The notes below the pieces were generated by a model. It was not told the DNA's origin. It ran no database searches and saw nothing but the letters and a program-made list of their open reading frames with translations. Shown here piece by piece: positions 8,674 to 15,324 of a DNA stretch of 34,680 bases (position 1 is its first letter; each line of letters starts with the position of its first letter). The translations under genes and the position numbers were made by a program. The stretch is from CAWBRT01 sp050015355 (GTDB taxonomy: Bacteria > Acidobacteriota > Terriglobia > Terriglobales > Acidobacteriaceae): positions 1 through 34,680 of the forward strand of contig JBEKBO010000039.1 in assembly GCA_050015355.1 (NCBI GenBank), read 5' to 3'.

Positions 8674-8782
8674 CTTGCGTGTTCCCCTCCAATCCGATTC
8701 GAGCAGTTTCAGAACAGGTATATCCCGCTGCGAGACTGATCTAAGACCTTGCTTCATAATCCGACACCAGAGGAAACTGCGA

Positions 8783-8861
8783 ATCTCCTCAGGGGCTAAA
8801 GCCCGCATTCTTATTGGCTCTGAACGACGCGGCTAAAGCTTTAGCCGCGCCCTTTCAAAGA
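8783..8861. repeat. REP-like intergenic repeat with two GGCTAAAGC palindromes
   Basis: The stretch between the Ldh2 and lactonase genes contains GGGCTAAAGCCC (8792-8803) and, 24 bases further on, a perfect 22-bp palindrome at 8828-8849 built on CGGCTAAAGCTTTAGCCG. The two share the GGCTAAAGC core. From memory, elements of this form (CAGGGGCTAAAGCCC ... GGCTAAAGCC ... GCCCTTTCAAAG) are dispersed in acidobacterial genomes; this window shows only one copy. It could fold in mRNA and weaken read-through to the lactonase gene. Confidence 0.55.
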
Positions 8862-8880
8862 ACTATTTATGAAACGTCCA

Positions 8881-9990
8881 CTAGCTCAACAGCCGCAGAG
8901 GCGGAATGCCTGCCTTTACCGCTTCTTCCTGTAACGGCGCAAGTTCATTGGCGCTGTAGGGGATGCCGTCCTTGCGCCGCTGTGTTTCCATTCGGGATTC
9001 AGGCTCACCCGCCACCAGAATTTCAGAGAAGCCCGCCGCCTTCGGAGAATCATGCACTCGCTGGACCAAGGTATCCATCCGATCACGGAACTCTTCCAGT
9101 GGCACGAACAGGTCTGGCCGAATCGCCATGAAAATATGTCCGACGTTCTGGGGACGATCATAAACCTTGTACTGGTCGCCAACCTCGCCGCCATAAGCGG
9201 CTCCGGTAAGCACGCCGCCGAAAATGTCCATCCACATGGCGATGCCGGACCCCTTCGGGCCGCCCACCGGTAGCAACACGCCTTCCAGCGCCTTTGCCGG
9301 ATCGGTGGTTGGCTGACCCTCGGCGTCCAGCGCGTAGCCCAGGGGTATCGGCTCGCCTCGACGCAGCGCTTTGCGAATTTTCCCGCGGGCAACAACCGTC
9401 GTCGCCATGTCGAGCACGAAGGGACCCTGTTGTCCCCCGGGCACGCCAATCGCCAGTGGACTGGTTCCCAGCAGCGGAGTGCGCGAGCCCCATGGCGGCA
9501 GACCGGGCGAGGCGTTGGTGAAAACCATGCCGATCAAGCCGGCTTTGATCGCCTGCATCGCATAAGTCGCTGCCGTACCGAAGTGCGTGCTGCGGCGCAC
9601 CCCGGCCATACCGACGCCGAAAGCGCGGGCCATCTCGATTGCTTCCGCCATGGCGCGGGTAGCCACCACAAAACCGAATCCGTCCTTTCCGTCTACGGCA
9701 GCCACCACCGGCGTTACGCGCTTCACCTCGATCTCGGGCCGCGCGTTGATCAACCCTCGCCGCAGGCGGTCCAGATAGCCTGGCAGACGCACGGCCCCGT
9801 GGGTGTCGACACCACGCAGGTCATTCACCACCAAACAACCAGCGATAATCCCGGCATCATCGCCGGGCACACCATTGGCAACGAGAAGCCGCTGCACAAA
9901 TTCAAGCACCGCTTCCGCCGACGCATACACCAGGTCGCTTTTGGCTTTGGCGCCCCCTTGTTTAGTGCTTTCGGCTGCCGCTTCGCTCAT
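8881..9990 (-). CDS. Ldh2-family NAD(P)-dependent oxidoreductase (malate/L-lactate/sulfolactate dehydrogenase type)
   Basis: A 369-residue protein of the Ldh_2 family, which oxidises 2-hydroxy acids such as malate, L-lactate, ureidoglycolate or sulfolactate to 2-oxo acids with NAD(P). The family signature RGVDTHGAVRLP near residue 60 (usual form G..SHG..R), GKDGFGFVVA, and RRSTHFGTA are visible, and the length is normal. A polar alanine-rich N-terminus of about 20 residues precedes the fold. The start at 9990 has GGAGGC upstream. It follows the MFS gene by about 100 bases in a run with aldolases and another hydroxyacid dehydrogenase, which fits oxidation of an imported hydroxy acid. Substrate not assigned. 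Confidence 0.9.
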   Translation of the reverse strand: MSEAAAESTKQGGAKAKSDLVYASAEAVLEFVQRLLVANGVPGDDAGIIAGCLVVNDLRGVDTHGAVRLPGYLDRLRRGLINARPEIEVKRVTPVVAAVDGKDGFGFVVATRAMAEAIEMARAFGVGMAGVRRSTHFGTAATYAMQAIKAGLIGMVFTNASPGLPPWGSRTPLLGTSPLAIGVPGGQQGPFVLDMATTVVARGKIRKALRRGEPIPLGYALDAEGQPTTDPAKALEGVLLPVGGPKGSGIAMWMDIFGGVLTGAAYGGEVGDQYKVYDRPQNVGHIFMAIRPDLFVPLEEFRDRMDTLVQRVHDSPKAAGFSEILVAGEPESRMETQRRKDGIPYSANELAPLQEEAVKAGIPPLRLLS

Positions 9991-10093
9991 TGTCGCCTCC
10001 TGGTAGTTTCCTGTCCCTGAAAGTTACTCCGCACCCTGCAAATCGAATAACGACCTTCACGGGAACCCTGCACCAAACCCGTTCCGCAGCCTG

Positions 10094-11437
10094 CTAACGG
10101 CCGCTCGCTGCCAACGGTGCGCCAAACTCGGCTTCCACAGGACCATGGACAGGCCGGCGGGTCATCGTCAGAATAACGGCCGCGCCGATCAACGCCAACA
10201 CGCCGGCGATCACAAATGCGCTGTCAAATCTGCCGGTGGACTTGACGATGTACCCTGTGACAATGGGCGCGAACAGGCCGAACACGTTGCCCCCAAGAAG
10301 AAGCATGCCGAACACCGTGCCTGCCACCCTGGGATCTTCAATCAAATCATTGGTCAAGGCATACATGAACATCAGAACCGTGGTATTACACGACAGTACC
10401 ACGGTAATAATCGCGATGATCGCAAACGAGCTATTCACCGTATTGATCAATAGAACCACGCTGGTGAGCAGCACGAAGAGCGCAACCTGATTTCGCCGCT
10501 TGCCCTGCTTGAGGCGCTCCGGAGTGAGTATCCGGTCGCTAACCTTGCCGAGGGTTATCTCGAACAGTCCGCCGATGAGGTAAGGGATGGCGGTGTAGAT
10601 ACCCGCCTTCATTAAATTCATTCCCCGAGCCTGCACCAGGTAGGAGGGGAGCCAGGCCAGAAAAAGGTACTGCATGTAATTCGCACAGCCCTGGGTTATG
10701 AACAATCCCCACATGCTCTTCTGACGCAACAGGGGAGCTACCGACTGCGCGAAGCTCATTTTGCGGACGGCACCGCTGGTAGCGGATGCTGGACCACCGT
10801 CCCGTCTCTCCACAATGTATTGCCGCTCGCTTTCGGGCAGCCATGAGCACGATTCCGGAGGTTGGAACCATTTCAGCCAGAGTGCGAACCAGACGAAACC
10901 GAGCGAACCAAAGATAATGAAGGACAGCCGCCAACCGGCGCGCAATACTACCCACGCAACGAGCGGCGTCGTCAGAGCGATGCTGACGAAAACGCCCGCG
11001 TGGAAAATGCCGGTGGCAAAGCCGCGCTCTTCGGCCGGAAACCACTGCCGCACGACTTTATTGCACATCGGGAAGCAGTTTGCTTCGCCCACCCCAAGCC
11101 CGAGGCGCGCCAAAATCATGCTTGCGAAGTTCGTCACCGCTCCCGTCAGCATTGCCGCCGCCGACCATATGAAGATGGCGATCGCGCCGACATGCCGTGC
11201 GCCGAATCGATCCGCCAACCACCCCGACGGAAGCAGGCAGGCCGCGTACGTCCACAGGTAGCCGGCGAATATCCAGCCCATGGTAGCGGCGTCCCAGTGA
11301 AAGTGCTTGGCGATGACCGGGGCAGCGATCGACAGGTTCACCCGGTCAATGTAGTTGATGACTACATTGAAAAACAGGAAGCCCACGATCCAGAACCGCT
11401 TTCCGTGCAGCAGCGAGACGGGCTTGGTCGGTGACAT
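10094..11437 (-). CDS. MFS transporter, anion:cation symporter-like
   Basis: A 447-residue 12-helix major facilitator. The frame opens at 11479, but the ATG at 11437 is preferred because GAGAGGAG lies nine bases upstream and the resulting start matches its paralogue at 4480. Helix 1 has NYIDRVNLSIAAP, and RQWFPAEERG and GWRLSF follow, as in ACS-family organic-acid symporters. The two paralogues differ most in the loop after helix 5 (GEANCFPMCNKVV against GEATTFPVAGKLI), which may tune the substrate. It lies between the RraA and Ldh2 genes and is probably the importer for that operon. Confidence 0.88.
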   Translation of the reverse strand: MSPTKPVSLLHGKRFWIVGFLFFNVVINYIDRVNLSIAAPVIAKHFHWDAATMGWIFAGYLWTYAACLLPSGWLADRFGARHVGAIAIFIWSAAAMLTGAVTNFASMILARLGLGVGEANCFPMCNKVVRQWFPAEERGFATGIFHAGVFVSIALTTPLVAWVVLRAGWRLSFIIFGSLGFVWFALWLKWFQPPESCSWLPESERQYIVERRDGGPASATSGAVRKMSFAQSVAPLLRQKSMWGLFITQGCANYMQYLFLAWLPSYLVQARGMNLMKAGIYTAIPYLIGGLFEITLGKVSDRILTPERLKQGKRRNQVALFVLLTSVVLLINTVNSSFAIIAIITVVLSCNTTVLMFMYALTNDLIEDPRVAGTVFGMLLLGGNVFGLFAPIVTGYIVKSTGRFDSAFVIAGVLALIGAAVILTMTRRPVHGPVEAEFGAPLAASGR

Positions 11438-11500
11438 ACTTTGCCGCTCCTCTCCGAGAACCAAAAAATGCGCACCCACGGAACGTGCCGGGGCCCCAGG

Positions 11501-12178
11501 CTACGCCTTCGGCTTTTTCTTGGCGATGATTGCTTCCAACTCCTCCACCGGAGCGTCGCGGTTAATGGCTTTCTCCATTCCTTCCTCGACCTCGACCATG
11601 ACCTTCAGGTTCTCCATCACCTTGCCCAGTAACTCCAGCGGGATCACCACCGCGCCATCTTCGTCGGCAATGATGATGTCGCCGGGATTCACCTTCACGC
11701 CGCCGAGATTGAGCGGGACATTATGCCCCACGACGGAATATCCTTTGGGCTTATCCATGGGGCATGTGCCCATGGACCACACCGGCTGCCCCACCTGCCG
11801 CCATCCCGCCACGTCCCGTGTGCCGCCGTAGACCACGTTGCCAACAATTCCCTGGCGCTTCGAGCAATTCCCCTGGTTGTCTCCGCTGAAATGCTCCCTC
11901 TGGCCCTGAGCGTCCACCACTAGAACAGAACCGGGCGACGAGGCGCGGATGGCCCGGTACATAGTCAGTTTGGGCGCGCCCGGCGCAGGTTTACCGAACA
12001 AAATGGTACTGGCCGGGCCGACAATCCTGGTGTCTTCAAAACTCCTCAACGGGTGAACCCCTATGATTCCGTTACCGCCCGCGATGCCCGCCATGGCCAG
12101 AGCGTCGGCCACCATTCCGGTGCTGAAACGCTTCAGGGCTTCCATCGCTTCGTTGGATACTGCACGCACATGAGCCAT
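11501..12178 (-). CDS. RraA-family protein (4-hydroxy-4-methyl-2-oxoglutarate aldolase-like)
   Basis: A 225-residue RraA-fold protein. The GG-RD motif (YGGTRDVAG) supplies the arginine and aspartate used by class II HMG/CHA aldolases, and NPGDIIIADEDGAVVIP is the family C-terminal signature. These enzymes cleave 4-hydroxy-4-methyl-2-oxoglutarate or 4-carboxy-4-hydroxy-2-oxoadipate to pyruvate and a second oxo acid, and many also decarboxylate oxaloacetate. The family name comes from an RNase E inhibitor, but the aldolase role fits this context: HpcH aldolase and hydroxyacid dehydrogenase upstream, transporter downstream. The C-terminus is lysine-rich (KKKPKA). A second family member is at 32924-33586. 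Confidence 0.88.
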   Translation of the reverse strand: MAHVRAVSNEAMEALKRFSTGMVADALAMAGIAGGNGIIGVHPLRSFEDTRIVGPASTILFGKPAPGAPKLTMYRAIRASSPGSVLVVDAQGQREHFSGDNQGNCSKRQGIVGNVVYGGTRDVAGWRQVGQPVWSMGTCPMDKPKGYSVVGHNVPLNLGGVKVNPGDIIIADEDGAVVIPLELLGKVMENLKVMVEVEEGMEKAINRDAPVEELEAIIAKKKPKA

Positions 12179-12248
12179 TTGCTTGCTCCTCCTGTGAAAC
12201 CTTTCCCCGCGTTGTTCGGCGCATTTTACGCAGCCTGCTGCGCCCCGG

Positions 12249-13247
12249 CTATGCCGGCGCGGCCAACTCCTTCATATTCACAATCGCCTTCTCGTTTGCG
12301 ATTCTGCCTTCGATAAGGATGGAGTTGATGTTCTGGCAGGCATCGCGAACCACGGCTTCGATTGCCTCGTTGGTTCCTCCGCCGTTGTGCGGACTCAGCA
12401 CGACTCGTTCTATTTTCGCCAGCGGATGGTGCTGATCGATCGGTTCGGTTTCATAGACGTCGATGCCCGCGCCGAGCAGGTGTCCCGACTCCAATACCCT
12501 GACCAGCGCTTTTTCGTCGACCAGAGAGCCGCGACTGGTGTTGATCAGGATGGCGGTCGGCTTCATGGTTCGCAAACGTTCTTCGTTCATCAGGTGCCGG
12601 GTCTGGTCGGTCAGAGGAGCGTGCAGGCTAACCACATCCGACTCTCTCAGCAGAGCATCCAGGCCGGCGAATCGCACGCCCAGTTTCTCTTCCTGTTCGG
12701 CCGGCAGGTGAAATACGTCGTAATAAGATATTTCACACTGGAAGCCTCGCAGCAGCGCGACCACCTGGCGTCCAATATTTCCCAACCCGATGATTCCGAC
12801 CTTCTTGTAAGAGAGCTCATAGCAGGTGTCTCTCAAGACAGCCTTCAGCCACAGCCCTTCGCCGACCAGTTTGCCGTGAGCCGTGGTGATGTGCTTGCAC
12901 ACGGCGAGCATCAACATGACGGCGTATTCCGCCACCGACCGCGAATTCTGCCCCGCCCCCGAGTAACCGACCGGGATACCGCGCTTCGTGGCTTCGTCAA
13001 TCGCGATGTTGTTGACCCCGGCGCCGTACTTCTGAATCATGATGCACTTCGGCGCCCGGGCAAGCAGCTCCTTCGAAACCCCCTTGGTCGAGGTGATCAG
13101 CACATCGGCCGTCGCAATGTGTTCTTCGACATCGGAGTCCTTGTCGTAGAAGAAGATCTCCGCCTCGGGGGTCAAGTACTTACGGCTCAGCAATCTCGTT
13201 TTGGGCGAGATCTTATCCACCACCAGCACTTTCTTTTTTGCGCCCAC
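12249..13247 (-). CDS. D-2-hydroxyacid dehydrogenase (phosphoglycerate dehydrogenase-like)
   Basis: A 332-residue NAD-dependent D-isomer 2-hydroxyacid dehydrogenase. The nucleotide-binding motif GLGNIG is at residues 154-159. The catalytic arginine is in NTSRGSLVDE, the glutamate in ETEP, and the histidine in SPHNGGG, a variant of the usual TPH.A. Such enzymes interconvert 2-oxo and D-2-hydroxy acids (phosphoglycerate, glyoxylate, hydroxypyruvate). It is 17 bases downstream of the HpcH aldolase, so the two are almost certainly co-translated; the dehydrogenase could reduce an aldolase product such as glyoxylate or tartronate semialdehyde-type compounds. It is not closely similar to the hydroxypyruvate-reductase-like gene at the right edge. 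Confidence 0.9.
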   Translation of the reverse strand: MGAKKKVLVVDKISPKTRLLSRKYLTPEAEIFFYDKDSDVEEHIATADVLITSTKGVSKELLARAPKCIMIQKYGAGVNNIAIDEATKRGIPVGYSGAGQNSRSVAEYAVMLMLAVCKHITTAHGKLVGEGLWLKAVLRDTCYELSYKKVGIIGLGNIGRQVVALLRGFQCEISYYDVFHLPAEQEEKLGVRFAGLDALLRESDVVSLHAPLTDQTRHLMNEERLRTMKPTAILINTSRGSLVDEKALVRVLESGHLLGAGIDVYETEPIDQHHPLAKIERVVLSPHNGGGTNEAIEAVVRDACQNINSILIEGRIANEKAIVNMKELAAPA

Positions 13248-13264
13248 AGTCGCCGTCCTCCTCT

Positions 13265-14074
13265 TTACGCCTGTTGACCGCTGGCCTGAATCTGGCTTTC
13301 GCGGGCAGTCTTGATGGCCTTCTCGAAATTCTTGCGAATAATGTTAATGTCATGTCCCAGCGTGATGATCCCGGCTTTTTTCTTCCACGACGCCACATCT
13401 TCGGCAAAGTCTTTCGCCGTCGGATCGAGGTTGACGGAGATGCACTTGCCCCGGCTTCGGGCGGTGTCGAATATCTTCGCCTCCAGCGCGAGAACCGAAG
13501 GATGATTTTTCTGCCCGGTCACACCCAGCGAATTCGCCAGGTCTCCTCTTCCGCTGCCCACCATGTCGATGCCCTCGACGCCGAGGATTGCCGCGATGTT
13601 CTCGGCCGCCTGTTTGCTCTCGATCTGCACACCCAGCATGACTTCCTCGTTCGAAAACTTCCTGTAATCGGCGCCGCTCATTCCGCCGTAACCGGCGACT
13701 CTGGACGCGCCGAAAATTCCCCGGTCCCCGATCGGAGCGAACCTGACGACGTCGACCACCGCCTTTGCTTTTTCAGCCGTCGATACGTCGGGCACGTAGA
13801 CTCCGACGGCTCCCGCTTCCAGCACGCTGTTGATCATGAATGGATCGTTATCGACCCTGACCATGGGAGCCACGCCGCATAATTCCGCGGCCCTGATCAT
13901 GTTGATGATCGTCGGCAGGTCAAAACCGTTATGGCTGACATCGATGCGGACAAAATCAAACCCGGCGTAGCCGGCGAACTCCACCATCATGGGCGACGGG
14001 ACGCCGATGTACAAACCAAATGCATTCTTTCCACTCTTGATCGCTTCTCTGACTGGATTCTTCTTCGGTTGCAT
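13265..14074 (-). CDS. HpcH/HpaI-family class II aldolase
   Basis: A 269-residue protein of the HpcH/HpaI aldolase family, which cleaves 2-keto-3-deoxy or 4-hydroxy-2-oxo acids to pyruvate plus an aldehyde using a divalent metal. Visible family blocks are VEFAGYAGFDFVRID near residue 30, a metal-site glutamate in VQIESKQAAENI, and PDVSTAEKAKAVVDVVRF followed by GDRGIFG. SHNGFD stands where the family usually has EHG. It appears to be the first gene of the minus-strand run that ends at 6913 and follows a 336-base intergenic region with a candidate operator. Downstream dehydrogenase and RraA genes suggest stepwise breakdown of a branched or hydroxylated oxo acid. Confidence 0.9.
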   Translation of the reverse strand: MQPKKNPVREAIKSGKNAFGLYIGVPSPMMVEFAGYAGFDFVRIDVSHNGFDLPTIINMIRAAELCGVAPMVRVDNDPFMINSVLEAGAVGVYVPDVSTAEKAKAVVDVVRFAPIGDRGIFGASRVAGYGGMSGADYRKFSNEEVMLGVQIESKQAAENIAAILGVEGIDMVGSGRGDLANSLGVTGQKNHPSVLALEAKIFDTARSRGKCISVNLDPTAKDFAEDVASWKKKAGIITLGHDINIIRKNFEKAIKTARESQIQASGQQA

Positions 14075-14410
14075 GACAAACCCCTTTCCTCTGGTGAAAC
14101 TTTACGAACACATACGGGCGACAGCGCAGTCGAGACGCCGTTGCCAATGACGGAGGTGCGTGGATTACACCCCGCAGTGTACGAACCCCGGCTGGGCAGG
14201 TCAAATTATTAGACCTGGTCCGCCAGACGTCAAAAGATTCCGCCGTTTTTGGTTGCGAAAAGGAGTGTTGCGAAGACAAAGCGTAGAATGGAGCGATTCC
14301 GGCCGTGCCGGTGCCACGCCGCCGTTGAATATTCAGAACAAGCAGAGCTGGAGTGGTTCGGGCTCCGCCAACTGGGCGAGTTCTTCAAAGAATCTCAAAG
14401 GAGAAAACCG
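14075..14410. other. Divergent intergenic region between aldolase operon and secreted protein gene
   Basis: This 336-base stretch has no convincing gene. Short ORFs here show no family features. It holds the inverted repeat at 14197-14217 and should contain the promoters of both flanking units. A Shine-Dalgarno AAAGGAG at 14397-14403 belongs to the gene at 14411. Confidence 0.5.
14197..14217. promoter_or_regulatory. Inverted repeat, candidate operator
   Basis: CAGGTC (14197-14202) and GACCTG (14212-14217) are perfect 6-base arms around an AT-rich 9-base spacer. It lies about 125-145 bases upstream of the HpcH aldolase start. Size and symmetry suit a dimeric repressor such as a GntR type, but no such regulator is encoded in this window. 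Confidence 0.35.
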
Positions 14411-14749
14411 ATGACCCGAGTTGTCCTGGCAGTGGCGATGATCGTGTTGGTTGGAAGCGCGCTTCCAGCCGAGCTAACCGCCGCACCAAAAACCGACCAA
14501 GTGCGCGCCGAAGGCTGTGTGGAGGCGGGTGTCGAGGCTGGTTGCCTGGTCGTGAAGGACGTGAAGAGCGGCACACTCTATAACCTCAGGATCAAGGGGC
14601 CGCGTCCCCAGGTGGGAGAAGGAATTGATTTTGTCGGTGTGCCGTTCGACGGAGTGTCGATCTGCATGCAGGGCATCATCCTGGACGTGAGCAAATGGAC
14701 GCGGAAGGAGTCTCTGAAATGCACCCAGGGTGAGGCGCCAAAGAAATAA
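14411..14749 (+). CDS. Small exported protein of unknown function
   Basis: A 112-residue protein beginning with a Sec-type signal peptide (MTRVVLAVAMIVLVGSALPA), probably cut near residue 24. The mature part is about 88 residues with a GCVEAGVEAGCLVVKD block, a TLYNLRIKG strand, a CMQG block and a C-terminal VSKWTRKE. Four cysteines could form disulfides. I recall similar short secreted beta-rich proteins in acidobacteria but cannot name the domain with certainty. The ATG at 14411 has AAAGGAG seven bases upstream, so the longer frame from 14249 is rejected. It stands alone, facing the MaoC gene tail to tail. Role unknown; exported outside the cytoplasm by inference. Confidence 0.7.
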   Translation: MTRVVLAVAMIVLVGSALPAELTAAPKTDQVRAEGCVEAGVEAGCLVVKDVKSGTLYNLRIKGPRPQVGEGIDFVGVPFDGVSICMQGIILDVSKWTRKESLKCTQGEAPKK

Positions 14750-14773
14750 CATCAGGCTGAACTGGCAACGCTC

Positions 14774-15253
14774 TTAGCTGCCCTTCCTGCACAGAAACAG
14801 GTTCATGGCCTTGAGGCTCATGACGATTTCCTTGTCCTGGTTGAACACCTCGATTTGGCTGCGGACGAATCCCCTGTCGGGTTTGGAAGTGGAACGCCGG
14901 GCTTCGAGAATGGTCACGCGGATCGAGAGCGTGTCTCCGGGCCTCACCGGCCGCGTCCAGCGCAGTTCGTCAACCCCCGGAGATCCCAGACTCGCAACCT
15001 TGGAAACGTAGTGATCGGCATAGAGCCGCATCATGAGCGAGCAGGTGTGCCAGCCGCTGGCGATCAAACCGCCGTAAAACCCCCGGGCAGCTCTGATGGG
15101 ATCTATATGGAACTCCTGCGGGTCAAATCGCTTGGCAAATTCGATGACCGCGTCTTCGGCGACGGTGATACTCCCGTATTCGCCGACGAAGCCGGGCCGA
15201 TAGTCCTCAAAATATCTGTCCGTGATCGGAGCAGGAAAATCTGAAGTGTTCAT
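14774..15253 (-). CDS. MaoC-family hot-dog dehydratase
   Basis: A 159-residue single hot-dog domain. The family active-site pair is Asp44 and His49 in FDPQEFHIDP, followed by the GGLIASGWHTCSL segment. MaoC-like proteins hydrate enoyl-CoA esters or dehydrate 3-hydroxyacyl-CoA and mesaconyl-type CoA esters in the cytoplasm. The ending ..SLKAMNLFLCRKG is typical of short bacterial members. It lies 71 bases downstream of the rhodanese gene on the same strand, so they may be co-transcribed even though the functions do not obviously match. No CoA ligase or acyl-CoA dehydrogenase is nearby, so its substrate is not suggested by context. Confidence 0.85.
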   Translation of the reverse strand: MNTSDFPAPITDRYFEDYRPGFVGEYGSITVAEDAVIEFAKRFDPQEFHIDPIRAARGFYGGLIASGWHTCSLMMRLYADHYVSKVASLGSPGVDELRWTRPVRPGDTLSIRVTILEARRSTSKPDRGFVRSQIEVFNQDKEIVMSLKAMNLFLCRKGS

Positions 15254-15324
15254 CAGTTTATTGTTTCAACCGGAATTTCTTTTTTGACTTCGACTATCTC
15301 TTCCCAAAAAGTCCCGGTGCCCTG

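Noticed and set aside
6859..8739. Long plus-strand frames opposite the Tat amidohydrolase and lactonase genes
   Set aside because: The minus-strand proteins carry full catalytic motifs; the plus-strand frames are shadows with no motif or ribosome-binding site.
11501..12178. RNase E activity regulator for the RraA-family genes
   Set aside because: The Arg-Asp aldolase motif and the operon context point to pyruvate-releasing aldolases; the regulator role is established mainly for gamma-proteobacteria.
14160..14414. 84-residue frame in the divergent region before the secreted protein
   Set aside because: Low-complexity composition, no ribosome-binding site and overlap with the ribosome-binding site of the gene at 14411.
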